The notes beneath the pieces are model-generated. The model did not search any database, was not told the DNA's origin, and worked only from the letters and a program-made list of their open reading frames with translations. Source: Bog-1198 sp963727045 (lineage in GTDB: Bacteria; Pseudomonadota; Gammaproteobacteria; Steroidobacterales; Steroidobacteraceae). Taken from it: DNA of 64,000 bases. Where the stretch lies: assembly GCA_963727045.1 (NCBI GenBank), contig CAVSES010000002.1, positions 1,860,001 to 1,924,000 on the forward strand, written 5' to 3'. Positions 1-8,079 of the stretch are shown one piece after another. Both the position numbers and the translations under genes were made by a program. How positions within the stretch are numbered: the stretch's first letter is position 1; each line of letters opens with the position of its first letter.

Positions 1-74
1 ACTTAATGCCATCGTCATCTGGATCAACGAACCGTGAATCGCTACCATCCGGCGATGACAGCGACGATCCATCC

Positions 75-998
75 ATGAACGCCGCCCCGCGACCGGGCTT
101 GCGGAATGGCGTCGGCGCCTCGCTCCTTTTCATCGGCGTCTGGATGACCCCCGTCCTTGCAAGCGACTCGGCGGTGCTCAAGCTGACGGCGGACCACTTC
201 AAGGATACCGCCGAAGTTGCCGCCGATCCCGCCGCCGGCACCACCGCGATCTCCACGGAGCGAGGTTTCGTCGAACGTACCGGTCCGATGCGCATGCTAT
301 GGCACGATGAATTTCTGACAGCGGTGATCGACGGAAGGACCGGCCGGAAGTCCTATCAGGTCAATGCGTTGATCATTTACAGCGGCAGCTTCCGATCGTA
401 CGAAACGGCTGCTTTTTCGGCCCCCGAGGGTCCGCGATCGGTGAAAATCACATCGCTCCAAAGAAGTTCGGAGTTTTGCGCCACCGGAACCTGCACATAC
501 ACCGAGCGGGTGGCGTTCCCCATCGAGGAGGGAACGCTGCGTCAAGCCGCGCAGAACGCAATCGGCAGCCCGATCCTGTGGCGATTCGAACTGGTTGCCA
601 AATCGGGCCCCAGCTACGGCGGCGCACTGTCGACCGCGGAGATCGCCGGCCTTCTCGCCAAAGTCGATGAAAGCGCCGACAGAGCGCCCGTCGCCAAGTC
701 AGCGGACACGGCAGCCGTATTGGCAACGCAGCCCGATCTGGGGATCGAGGGAATTCCCGTCGCCGCCACACAGGAGCAACCCACTCGAGGCGGCATATTG
801 ATCGCCTCGGTCAAGAGCGGCTCCGCTGCACAAAAAGCCGGAATGATCATCGGCGACATCGTCTACGAATTCGGCGGCCGTACGATCGCGACAATTGCAG
901 ATCTGCAAACCGCGGCGGCAGCTTCCGCCGTCAACTCAAAAATCCCCCTGCGGCTCTATCGAGGCATGAATTCCATGACCGTGACGGTTCAATTTTAG
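75..998 (+). CDS. Secreted or periplasmic protein with C-terminal PDZ domain
   Basis: The 307-residue product starts with a signal-peptide-like stretch (about residues 8-30, ending VLASDS), so it is probably exported. The middle, about residues 30-220, matches no family I recognise. The last 70 residues look like a PDZ domain: a GGILIASV strand, then SGSAAQKAGMIIGDIVYEF and a closing beta strand, as in the peptide-binding PDZ modules of DegP/DegS-type proteins. No protease domain is present. An upstream in-frame ATG at 6 would put 23 polar residues before the signal peptide, so I chose ATG 75. The downstream gene is on the opposite strand, so it appears to be a single gene. Confidence 0.7.
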   Translation: MNAAPRPGLRNGVGASLLFIGVWMTPVLASDSAVLKLTADHFKDTAEVAADPAAGTTAISTERGFVERTGPMRMLWHDEFLTAVIDGRTGRKSYQVNALIIYSGSFRSYETAAFSAPEGPRSVKITSLQRSSEFCATGTCTYTERVAFPIEEGTLRQAAQNAIGSPILWRFELVAKSGPSYGGALSTAEIAGLLAKVDESADRAPVAKSADTAAVLATQPDLGIEGIPVAATQEQPTRGGILIASVKSGSAAQKAGMIIGDIVYEFGGRTIATIADLQTAAAASAVNSKIPLRLYRGMNSMTVTVQF

Positions 999-1010
999 AC
1001 TGGACGTCGG

Positions 1011-1652
1011 CTAGGGGGGAAGCTCGACCTGCGCTTTGCACCGATCCTGCCATTCGGAGTAGCTGAGCCGGGGTAATTCGAACCGGTCGGTGGTTCTGCA
1101 GTACATCGAAGGTGAACCAAGCCGGCCGATCGGAGCGAAGTTGTTGATGCGCAACCGCGGACCCAGCAAATTATCGGCCACGTGAAACATCACAATTTCG
1201 CCGATGAACAGCGTGTTCTCGCCGAGCGCATGCGACTGGAACAGCCTGCATTCGAGGCTGACTTCGGCTTCCGCCAACAATGGTGACTCGATGCACGCGG
1301 AGGGTGCCGTATGCAGGCCCGCAGCGGTCAATTCGCTTTCGTCCGGGGGGAATTCGGCGGCGGAGATGTTCATGGCGTCGAGCAGCGCCTCGGTCACCAG
1401 ATTCACCACGAATTCGCCGCGGCGCCCGATATTGCGGGCGGTGTCTTTCGGGCTCCCGTCGTCGCGCAACCCGACGCTTACGACCACATAGGGAGGATTG
1501 CTGCCGACCGCGTTGAAAAAACTGAACGGGGCAAGGTTGACCACACCCGATTCATTGAGGCTCGTCACCCAGGCAATGGGCCGCGGTACGACGACGTTCG
1601 TGAGCAGCTTGTAGGTGTCGGCCTGCGAATGCGCAGCGGGATCGATTTGCAT
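1011..1652 (-). CDS. Flavin reductase family protein (FMN-binding split barrel)
   Basis: A 213-residue protein of the flavin reductase-like/DIM6-NTAB family. These bind FMN in a split-barrel fold and either reduce flavins or serve as flavin-dependent oxidoreductases. Seen here: the N-terminal VVPRPIAWVTSLNESG motif followed by NLAPFSFFNAVGSNPP, both typical of the family's flavin site, then a strand-rich C-terminal half. A TTG four codons upstream (1664) is also possible, but the ATG fits the usual start just before the helix that precedes VPRPIAW. It converges with the PDZ gene, 12 bases apart. The substrate cannot be told from sequence. Confidence 0.82.
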   Translation of the reverse strand: MQIDPAAHSQADTYKLLTNVVVPRPIAWVTSLNESGVVNLAPFSFFNAVGSNPPYVVVSVGLRDDGSPKDTARNIGRRGEFVVNLVTEALLDAMNISAAEFPPDESELTAAGLHTAPSACIESPLLAEAEVSLECRLFQSHALGENTLFIGEIVMFHVADNLLGPRLRINNFAPIGRLGSPSMYCRTTDRFELPRLSYSEWQDRCKAQVELPP

Positions 1653-1754
1653 GAGTGTCGCCAAATGAGCGCCGATGGGCGCTGAACCGATGATCCTATC
1701 GCATCTTGAATCCGATCCCCAGGCTTCGATCGAACATCAACCCTTGCGGCTCCA

Positions 1755-2381
1755 TCAAGCAGCACGTTTCGCCAGCAGCGCCCATACTCCCGCGCCGCAA
1801 AGCAGTGATCCGCCGGCGACGTTGAATCGGCGCTGCGCTCGCGGAGACGAAAGCACCCGCCGTGCCGAAGCGGCGAAGGTCGCGTAAAGAGCGGCATTGA
1901 GAATGCCCATTGCCACGAAGGTGACCGCCAGGATCCAAAGTTGCCGCGTGATGTTCGAACCGGGATTGAGGAACTGCGGCAAGAATGCCACGTAGAACAC
2001 GATGCCCTTTGGATTGAACGTCGTGACGAGGTAGGTGTTCACGAACAGCCTCTTCCGCGACCCGGGAACGATGGGCGCAGCCGTCTCAATCGACGACATC
2101 CCGGCGCGCAGCCGCGTCGCGCCGAGGTACAGGAGATACAAACCGCCCGCCCATTTGACTGAGGTGAACCAGAATGCGGAGGCGCCAAGAAGGGCGCCCA
2201 GACCCATCAAGGATATCCATAGAGCGGTTGAATCGCCGAGCGCGACTGCGGCGATCAGAGGCACATTCGCTCGCCGCCCATGCGCCAGTGAGTAGCTGAT
2301 GACCGTGAGGATCGTTGGCCCGGGAATGACGAGCAACACGGCGGAGGCGGCGACGAAGGCGAGCCAAAGTTCAAGAGGCAC
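1755..2381 (-). CDS. LysE/RhtB family amino-acid exporter
   Basis: A 208-residue inner-membrane transporter of the LysE/RhtB family, which exports amino acids such as lysine, threonine or homoserine lactone. About six hydrophobic segments are visible, and the first carries the family signature ending VIPGPTILTV. The GTG at 2381 has AAGGA nine bases upstream and puts the first membrane segment at the usual distance. An in-frame ATG at 2453 would add 24 residues with no membrane character. A TFNPKGIVFYVAFLPQF segment in the middle is another family hallmark. The substrate is unknown, and no dedicated LysG-type regulator is adjacent. Confidence 0.85.
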   Translation of the reverse strand: MPLELWLAFVAASAVLLVIPGPTILTVISYSLAHGRRANVPLIAAVALGDSTALWISLMGLGALLGASAFWFTSVKWAGGLYLLYLGATRLRAGMSSIETAAPIVPGSRKRLFVNTYLVTTFNPKGIVFYVAFLPQFLNPGSNITRQLWILAVTFVAMGILNAALYATFAASARRVLSSPRAQRRFNVAGGSLLCGAGVWALLAKRAA

Positions 2382-2907
2382 GGAATATATTCCTTGTGTG
2401 GGGTGATCTGAAAGGGCTTCGAGATTTAGCACCCGCCTGAGACGCGACGTCAATTCGAAAGTCGGCGGCAGGCCGAACTCTGCATGTGAAATTCTCTTGA
2501 CAACTGCTATCCCCAGTCCCGGTGCATAAGCCGGTGCATAACCTGCGACATGTCACGCAAACGTCACCATAATTCAGCCGCTTGAGCCGGGCTGCTGGTT
2601 TTTTGACCAATTGGGCCCGGTTGGCGCAAACCGCGCCGAGTGCGGCGCGGGATCGATGGCTCTCGGACAACAAATCAAAAAGGCAAACTAGCGGCCGATT
2701 GACGATGCCTCGCTGAAAGCACCCGGCGGCGCAATCCTTCAAGTGACACTATTTGTCACTGCGCATGCGCATTTGGTCATCCGACTTCCGCCGCCCGTCT
2801 GCGCCCGGCGACAGTGCTTTCGGGGGCGTTTTACTAAAGCAGGAATGCCGCCGTTACCGCGAGATCGATCACATTGCGGCGGGTTCACGCCGGGTCACCA
2901 TACGCAC
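2382..2907. other. 526-base intergenic region with a tandem 11-mer and a palindrome
   Basis: No convincing gene lies here. A tandem copy of CCGGTGCATAA occurs at 2519-2529 and 2531-2541, just after a TTGACA hexamer (2497-2502). A 7-bp inverted repeat sits at 2742-2760 and a perfect GCGCATGCGC at 2761-2770. The region probably holds the promoters of the LysE gene (leftward) and of the two small ORFs (rightward). An open frame running from 2743 into the first small ORF is arginine- and proline-rich and looks non-coding before 2908. Confidence 0.5.
2742..2760. promoter_or_regulatory. Inverted repeat, operator-like
   Basis: AGTGACA and TGTCACT are perfect 7-bp inverted arms around a 5-base spacer, about 150 bases before the small ORF at 2908. 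The size and symmetry are those of a dimeric regulator's site. The regulator is unknown, and nothing else ties this to function. Confidence 0.35.
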
Positions 2908-3093
2908 ATGAAAACGGTCAATGAGCTCTTGGAATTATTCATGCACCAGGCGCAGCTCGAGCGCGCGATGAGGCAGCCGGACGGTGCCCGCGTCATCGAT
3001 GAGCAGCGGTTGGATGCCGTGAAGAAAAGGCTCGCGGCGCACCCCGAAGCGGTGAAACGGAACGCCCGGGTGCTTGAAAATGACAGAGCTTGA
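2908..3093 (+). CDS. Small hypothetical protein, 61 aa
   Basis: A short, charged, probably helical protein starting MKTVNELLELFMHQAQLERA, with no Cys and no membrane segment. I do not recognise its family. It is supported by amphipathic composition, GC-rich third positions, and its 14-base overlap with the next small ORF (ATG 3080), an arrangement typical of translational coupling. The two may work as a pair. Confidence 0.45.
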   Translation: MKTVNELLELFMHQAQLERAMRQPDGARVIDEQRLDAVKKRLAAHPEAVKRNARVLENDRA

Positions 3094-3283
3094 GATCCCG
3101 TTCCATGTGAGGTGCCCGGTGTGCTCGCAGGAGTCGCCCACGGGCTATCGAATCTCCGTGGTAGTAGAGGCACTTCAGACCCTCCAAATCAGGCTATATG
3201 CCGACTGCCACGTCACCAGCTGGGATGCGAGCGATGCGGAGCTCGCGCAAATACGCGAATGTCTGAATGCGGTTTGGATTTAG
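3080..3283 (+). CDS. Small hypothetical protein with CPVC motif, 67 aa
   Basis: A 67-residue protein with a CPVC pair near the N-terminus (residues 12 and 15) and a further Cys-His (ADCHVTSW) later. This could be a small zinc-binding knuckle, but that is inference. Its start lies inside the end of the preceding small ORF, so it is probably translated together with it. A TTG two codons earlier (3074) is also possible. No family recognised. It converges with the P1 peptidase gene, 22 bases apart. Confidence 0.45.
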   Translation: MTELEIPFHVRCPVCSQESPTGYRISVVVEALQTLQIRLYADCHVTSWDASDAELAQIRECLNAVWI

Positions 3284-3305
3284 ACGCAGCGCGACCCGGC
3301 AGGAG

Positions 3306-4679
3306 CTATGGCGGCAATCGGTGCGCACGAATCGGCCATGACCCGGGATTGATGGTCAGGCCTACAATGCGGCCGGCTGTGTCCCGATCGAAACGCAGGC
3401 GATCGGCGCGCTGCGTTCGGAACTCGAACTCATCCTTCGACACCGGCATCATCGACACCCATTGATCCGACGGCAGATACAGGCTGCTGCGGCCGGAAAC
3501 CTCCGCCTCCAATCCGTCGGCGGTCCGCCGGATTTCGGCGACTGCGCCGGGTGCAAATTCATATCGACCCACCAGCGAATCGATCGCCTGAGATGAGAGG
3601 GTGAGCTGCGACCGCGGCGGACTCGGAGGCAGCACCGGTGCGCTGGCGAGAATGGCGTCCCACGCGGCTTCCGAGGCCAGAGCGCCGAGATCCGCCGTAC
3701 CGACGGTCGAATCGTTGACCTCACCCGTAGACACTGCAAACAGGGTGTCACCATCGAACTCCGTCCCGAATGGCTGAATTGCCCGCGACATCGAGTTGTG
3801 AACCTGCACTGCAACCCGCTGCAGGGCCCAATGGGGCAGCGTTTGATTCGTCGCCACGACCGTGATCGTGGTATTCGCGCTAAGACCCGCATGCGTCGCG
3901 ACGTCCCCATCGGCGACTTTCGAGGCATCGAGCGCAGCCAAATGCGCGGCGATCCGCTCAGTGATGGCACCGCACCCGCCTGTGGCCGGATGCGCACAGC
4001 GCAGCACGCGTCCGTCTCGATCGACGATGGTCCCGAACGCGTTCACCACGGTGATGACCAATACTTTGACCGCACCCAATCGCCGGATTGCCGCACCCTG
4101 ACCCGAATGCTGCACATCCCCGAAATAGCTCCCCTGCATGGCGAAGCGGCCCGCCCCGCGCGCGCCCAACGGAATCCAACCGCTGCGCACGGCATCGAGT
4201 GCGGCTCGGCCCAGCGTGTCGTCCGGCGTCACAGTGTTGTAGCGCCGCGAGCCCAAATCGAAAATGATCGCGGCAGGAACGACCGCGATGTTCTTCCAAT
4301 TGCCCGGATCGGCGGTCTTCTCCTTGAGCGCGTTTGCCACCCCCGTTGCGACCGATAGACCATATGCCGAACCGCCCGCGAGCGTGATCGCGTCGACGAC
4401 GGGGCCGTCAAGGCCGAGCCGAAGCAAGTCGGTATTGACCGTTCCGGGAGCACCGCCGCGCACATCAACGGCCGCCATCACCGGTTTGCGAAATAGAATA
4501 ACGGTCGCGCCCGTCGGGCCCTCTTCGTATTCCGCCACGCCGACCCGAACCGATGGAAAATCAAAGTCGAGCGCCGGGCCGTCCGAGGACACATGAGGGG
4601 AGGGCGCTGGCGCGGCCGCAAAAGCGGCGCACACCGCGCCGAGCAATGCGGTAAAGATGATCCAAGATCTGAACGCCAT
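3306..4679 (-). CDS. P1 family (S58/DmpA-like) peptidase, exported
   Basis: A 457-residue protein with a signal peptide (MAFRSWIIFTALLGAVCAAF and following Ala-rich residues). It belongs to the P1/DmpA peptidase family, N-terminal-nucleophile aminopeptidases or beta-peptidyl aminopeptidases that activate by self-cleavage. Family hallmarks seen are the VRGGAPGT strand, the LAGGSAYGLSVATGV block, and SANTTITVVATN, which corresponds to the region around the new N-terminus of the small chain. The last 100 residues, after LPPSPPRSQ, are an added beta-rich domain not needed for catalysis. The cupin gene lies 48 bases upstream on the same strand, so the two are probably co-transcribed. Confidence 0.82.
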   Translation of the reverse strand: MAFRSWIIFTALLGAVCAAFAAAPAPSPHVSSDGPALDFDFPSVRVGVAEYEEGPTGATVILFRKPVMAAVDVRGGAPGTVNTDLLRLGLDGPVVDAITLAGGSAYGLSVATGVANALKEKTADPGNWKNIAVVPAAIIFDLGSRRYNTVTPDDTLGRAALDAVRSGWIPLGARGAGRFAMQGSYFGDVQHSGQGAAIRRLGAVKVLVITVVNAFGTIVDRDGRVLRCAHPATGGCGAITERIAAHLAALDASKVADGDVATHAGLSANTTITVVATNQTLPHWALQRVAVQVHNSMSRAIQPFGTEFDGDTLFAVSTGEVNDSTVGTADLGALASEAAWDAILASAPVLPPSPPRSQLTLSSQAIDSLVGRYEFAPGAVAEIRRTADGLEAEVSGRSSLYLPSDQWVSMMPVSKDEFEFRTQRADRLRFDRDTAGRIVGLTINPGSWPIRAHRLPP

Positions 4680-4727
4680 GATAGCGACCCCGATTGCAAA
4701 GACTTTTTTGACCAGAATCGCGCCCGG

Positions 4728-5222
4728 TTAATGCGGCACTTCGATCCAGAAGGATTTGGCGGGATCCAGCAGCGTCGACTCAGCCGGACCTTCGCCGACA
4801 ATCTGCACGACCACGGTCTCATTGCCACCCGATCCGTCCCAATGGACCGCCTTCGCCGGATGCAGCATGACGCTGCCCGGCTTCAACGGCACCGCGCGAG
4901 TCAAATCGAAGGTGTTCCCGGTCCCCGTGTACCAAGTCCCCTCGAGCACCGTCACGTAACGAGCGTTCGGGTGCCAATGGGGACGATCCATCACGTGCGG
5001 CGGAAATTTGGCCCGAATCACATAAATGCCCGGCTTGTCCGGGTCTCCCAACAGCGTCGCTTGCCGAGCCCCGTGTCCACCGGGAATGTCCTGCCAATGT
5101 ACATCGGCGGGAGCGATCCGGATGAAGCCCGGATCTTCCCTTGCAACACCGCTTGCGGCGGCAAAGAAGGCAACCGCGACGATGAATGGAGATGCGATGA
5201 TCCGAAAATGGTCCGTTCTCAT
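4728..5222 (-). CDS. Exported cupin-domain protein
   Basis: A 164-residue protein with a hydrophobic N-terminal export signal (FRIIASPFIVAVAFFAAASG) followed by one cupin barrel. The first cupin motif is visible as DRPHWHPNARYVTVLEG, with two His and a later Glu as likely metal ligands; the second motif follows around LHPAKAVHWDGSGG. This resembles periplasmic ChrR-type or DUF4437-type cupins of unknown substrate. ATG 5222 was chosen over the upstream ATG at 5258 because it puts the signal peptide close to the N-terminus. Likely in an operon with the P1 peptidase downstream. Confidence 0.75.
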   Translation of the reverse strand: MRTDHFRIIASPFIVAVAFFAAASGVAREDPGFIRIAPADVHWQDIPGGHGARQATLLGDPDKPGIYVIRAKFPPHVMDRPHWHPNARYVTVLEGTWYTGTGNTFDLTRAVPLKPGSVMLHPAKAVHWDGSGGNETVVVQIVGEGPAESTLLDPAKSFWIEVPH

Positions 5223-5353
5223 GCGTGCCACCCCAAGGCGCGCCATCCGCGCCGACAATTCAGAAGTCCGATCTTCCGCAAGATGCGAATCAAATCACGC
5301 TTTTGCCGCGCGGCCCGTCTATCTTTGACGTTTGCAACCGCCAAGGCCGATCC

Positions 5354-5494
5354 ATGTTGTTTCTCGCTGCCATCGCCCGTCTCGCCCAGCCCCGCGAAGA
5401 ATCCCACGACCTGCTCGTCCAGTCCCGTCTCGGACATGCGGGACTGACGGTGATCGCCTTGATTTATGCACTGATCACATTGTGGCAGCGATAG
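5354..5494 (+). CDS. Possible small membrane protein, 46 aa
   Basis: A short reading frame whose last third is hydrophobic (LTVIALIYALITLW), so it could be a single-pass membrane peptide. Third-position GC is high, as in real genes here. There is no clear Shine-Dalgarno sequence and I recognise no family. It fills most of an otherwise empty 356-base stretch between the cupin and VOC genes. Confidence 0.25.
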   Translation: MLFLAAIARLAQPREESHDLLVQSRLGHAGLTVIALIYALITLWQR

Positions 5495-5578
5495 GATACC
5501 GGATCCCGCCAGATTCCCCGCCTTGATCAGCGGCGGCGAGGTGCTAGCCTATGGGTATCAATCACATAGGGGAAGGTC

Positions 5579-6349
5579 ATGGCCGCAGCCGCGCAAAGTT
5601 CCTTCGTTTGGTATGAATTGATGACCAGCGACGTCGCCGCGGCGAAGGCGTTCTACGCCAACGTCGTCGGGTGGAAGATGCAGGATATGCCCATGCCCGG
5701 CATGACCTATACCATCCTGCGCGCCGGCGATACGCAGGTCGGAGGATTGATGGCGCTGCCGAAAGAGGCGTGCGACGCGGGCATGAAGCCCTCCTGGGCG
5801 GGATACATAGGAGTCCACGATGCGGACAGCTCCGCCGCCAAGGTGAAACGACTGGGCGGTGAGATCCTGAAAGCTCCGGCGGATATACCCGGTGTCGGCC
5901 GGTTTGCGGTGGTCGCCGATCCTCAGGGTGCGGCGTTCAATCTGTTCAAGCCCACCCAAGAGGGGCAGCCGGTCGTGTCCGCCGAACCCGGGCATATCGG
6001 CTGGCGCGAACTGCACACCTTCGATTGGGCGAGGGCATTCGAGTTTTATGCCGACATGTTCGGCTGGAGCAAGGGAGACGCCATCGACATGGGACCCATG
6101 GGGACCTACCAGCTGTTCAAGATCGGCGGGATGGCAATGGGCGCGATGTTCAACAGCCCCGCCGCACAGAAACAGCGATTCTGGCTCTATTACTTCAACG
6201 TCGGGGATATAGATGCCGCAGCCAGGCGCGTGACCGACGGCGACGGCAAGATCATGCTGGCGCCGCAGCAGGTGCCTGGTGGCGGTTGGATCGTGCAGGC
6301 CGCAGATCCTCAGGGCGCGGCATTCGCGCTGCTGGGGAAGCGGAGGTAG
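5579..6349 (+). CDS. VOC family protein with two glyoxalase-like domains
   Basis: A 256-residue protein made of two vicinal-oxygen-chelate modules in tandem (about residues 8-125 and 137-254). Each starts with a FVWYELMTSD/GWREL-type strand and ends with a DPQGAAF motif (ADPQGAAFNLF and ADPQGAAFALL). The duplication gives the paired beta-alpha-beta units needed for a complete VOC barrel. Members include glyoxalases, dioxygenases and many uncharacterised proteins, and the reaction cannot be assigned. GGGGAAGG just before the ATG is a good ribosome-binding site. A 6-bp inverted repeat (CCTATG/CATAGG, 5548-5570) lies directly upstream. Confidence 0.85.
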   Translation: MAAAAQSSFVWYELMTSDVAAAKAFYANVVGWKMQDMPMPGMTYTILRAGDTQVGGLMALPKEACDAGMKPSWAGYIGVHDADSSAAKVKRLGGEILKAPADIPGVGRFAVVADPQGAAFNLFKPTQEGQPVVSAEPGHIGWRELHTFDWARAFEFYADMFGWSKGDAIDMGPMGTYQLFKIGGMAMGAMFNSPAAQKQRFWLYYFNVGDIDAAARRVTDGDGKIMLAPQQVPGGGWIVQAADPQGAAFALLGKRR

Positions 6350-6366
6350 CGCGCGAGGCGGGAAGC

Positions 6367-6903
6367 ATGATGTTTGGAATCCACCCAGGGCGGCTGTTCG
6401 GCTTCGTTCTCTGCATCGCAGTTGCGAATCCGGCGGCTTTTGCGGGCGCTTCGTCGGAGGTTCCCATCGGGGCGACGCTGCGGGACGCAACGCTTCAGGG
6501 CTTGAATGGACCATCGCAGAAACTCAGCGCGTTTCGCGGCCGGCCGCTGATCATCAACATGTGGGCGAGCTGGTGCGGTCCCTGCCGGGAAGAAATGGCG
6601 TCGCTCGAACGGCTGGCCTGGCGCAATCAGGAGCAATCCTTCGTGATCATCGGGATCTCGACGGACGATTATGCCGATCAAGCCAGGGGGCTGTTGAAAC
6701 ATGCCAATGCGACAATCAGTCATTTCATCGACACCGGCTTGCGCATGGAAGATATGCTCGGCGCGACGCGCCTGCCGCTGACCGTTCTGGTGGACGCCAA
6801 TGGCCGGGTGCTCCAGAAGGTCTACGGAGCGAGACAATGGGATGGGGCGGATGCGCTGCGGCTGATCGAGGATACCTTTCACATCAAGTCAACCCTTCGG
6901 TGA
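6367..6903 (+). CDS. TlpA-like thioredoxin-fold thiol-disulfide protein, exported
   Basis: A 178-residue protein with an N-terminal signal peptide (residues 1-27) and a TlpA/AhpC-TSA-type thioredoxin domain. The redox site is WASWCGPC (Cys70 and Cys73 from ATG 6367), and the cis-proline loop is RLPLTVLVD. Such proteins reduce or form disulfides in the periplasm, often for cytochrome c assembly or protection. No cytochrome genes are nearby, so the partner is unknown. It starts 17 bases after the VOC gene and is followed 17 bases later by hutD, so the three are probably one transcript. Confidence 0.85.
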   Translation: MMFGIHPGRLFGFVLCIAVANPAAFAGASSEVPIGATLRDATLQGLNGPSQKLSAFRGRPLIINMWASWCGPCREEMASLERLAWRNQEQSFVIIGISTDDYADQARGLLKHANATISHFIDTGLRMEDMLGATRLPLTVLVDANGRVLQKVYGARQWDGADALRLIEDTFHIKSTLR

Positions 6904-6920
6904 ACGGGAGATAGCCGGAA

Positions 6921-7532
6921 GTGCCGACCCCGAAGCTTCAGGTCATTCGCAAGTCTTCGTTCACCCCATCGCCGTGGAGGAACGGCGGGGGTGTCACGCA
7001 TGAAGCGATTCGGGTGCCCCCCGCCGGCGACCCATTCCGCTGGCGGGTCAGCGTGGCACACATCGACGCGTCCGGTCCGTTTTCGCACTATCCGGACTAC
7101 AACCGCAAGATGGTGCTGTTGCAGGGGAATGGAGTCGAATTGCGCTTCGGCGGCGGCGTTCAAAAGACGCTGCGCGAGGTGGGCGATCTGATGGAATTCG
7201 ACGGCGCCTTGTCGACGCATTGCGAGCTCTTGAAGGGCCCTTGCGTGGATTTGAATCTCATCGTGTCCAAACGGGACAGCGTCGCCGTCCGGGTCGAACG
7301 GTTCATCGAGTCGCTCCCCGTGGGCGCGGCGCGCGATGAAGCGACTCTGATTTTTGCGGTCGACCGCAGGGTCAGTTTGGCGATCAATTCGGGAAAGACC
7401 GTCACGCTCGAGCCGTGGGATCTTGCGGTGCTCTCGCACGGACGCGGTCGTCTGCACAGGCTCGAGTCGGCCAATTCGTCGCCCTCGACCACGGTCTTTC
7501 TGGCGACGCTAAAACTTGTGAGTGGAGAGTAG
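6921..7532 (+). CDS. hutD: HutD family protein
   Basis: A 203-residue HutD/Ves family cupin-like protein, recognised by SPWRNGGGVTHEAI near the N-terminus, FRWRVSVAHIDASGPFSHYPDYNR, and the LNLIVSKRD strand in the second half. HutD in Pseudomonas is encoded in the hut locus and is thought to bind a histidine-pathway intermediate and limit hut expression. The GTG start has GGGAGA about ten bases upstream. It is not next to the other hut genes, which begin about 12.5 kb away, and its 3' end overlaps that of the Lrp-type regulator by 24 bases. Confidence 0.85.
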   Translation: MPTPKLQVIRKSSFTPSPWRNGGGVTHEAIRVPPAGDPFRWRVSVAHIDASGPFSHYPDYNRKMVLLQGNGVELRFGGGVQKTLREVGDLMEFDGALSTHCELLKGPCVDLNLIVSKRDSVAVRVERFIESLPVGAARDEATLIFAVDRRVSLAINSGKTVTLEPWDLAVLSHGRGRLHRLESANSSPSTTVFLATLKLVSGE

Positions 7533-7931
7533 AAGGCTCGTTTCGGTGTTGGAAATTCCGTCGATGAGGCGAATCCGGCTCAACACTTTGTCCACGGCCT
7601 CGAGACTATCGCTGCGAAGTTCGGCGACGATATCCCAGCGCCCGTTCGTGGTATGCAGTGCGCACACCGCAGGATCACCGCGCAGACGCTTCAGAATTTC
7701 GTCGGTCCGGTTGCCTTCGACGGCCACGGTCATCAATGCGCGAATGCGTTGGTCCTCGGCCTGGGGCTTGAGCTTGACGGTGTATCCGACGATGGTGCCG
7801 TCCTTTTCCATGCGCGCGAGCCGGTTCTGAACGGTTCCGCGGGCAACGCCCAGCATCTTGGCCAGCGCGGCCACCGACAAACGAGCGTTGTCCCGCAATA
7901 GGGAGACCAACTGGCGATCAGTGGCGTCCAT
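7509..7931 (-). CDS. Lrp/AsnC family transcriptional regulator
   Basis: A 140-residue Lrp/AsnC regulator: N-terminal winged helix-turn-helix (MDATDRQLVSLLRDNARLSV through LGVARGTVQNRLARME) and a C-terminal RAM domain (VCALHTTNGRWDIVAELRS) that senses amino acids and forms oligomers. It is transcribed away from the ornithine cyclodeaminase-arginase-putA operon, with a 148-base AT-rich gap between them. By analogy with PutR, BkdR and other Lrp-type activators, it probably controls that operon in response to arginine, ornithine or proline. The effector is inference. Confidence 0.9.
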   Translation of the reverse strand: MDATDRQLVSLLRDNARLSVAALAKMLGVARGTVQNRLARMEKDGTIVGYTVKLKPQAEDQRIRALMTVAVEGNRTDEILKRLRGDPAVCALHTTNGRWDIVAELRSDSLEAVDKVLSRIRLIDGISNTETSLLLSTHKF

Positions 7932-8079
7932 CGGGGCGTTCCTTGGTTTATTTGTACAAAACGTCAGTAAAACATGGCGATATGCGCAATTATATACGCC
8001 TATTGATCATCTTTCTGGCTATTATTTGGCTCACCTCCTCGCTGAAACTAACTGCCTGCAGGATGGCGGGGGAAGAACC

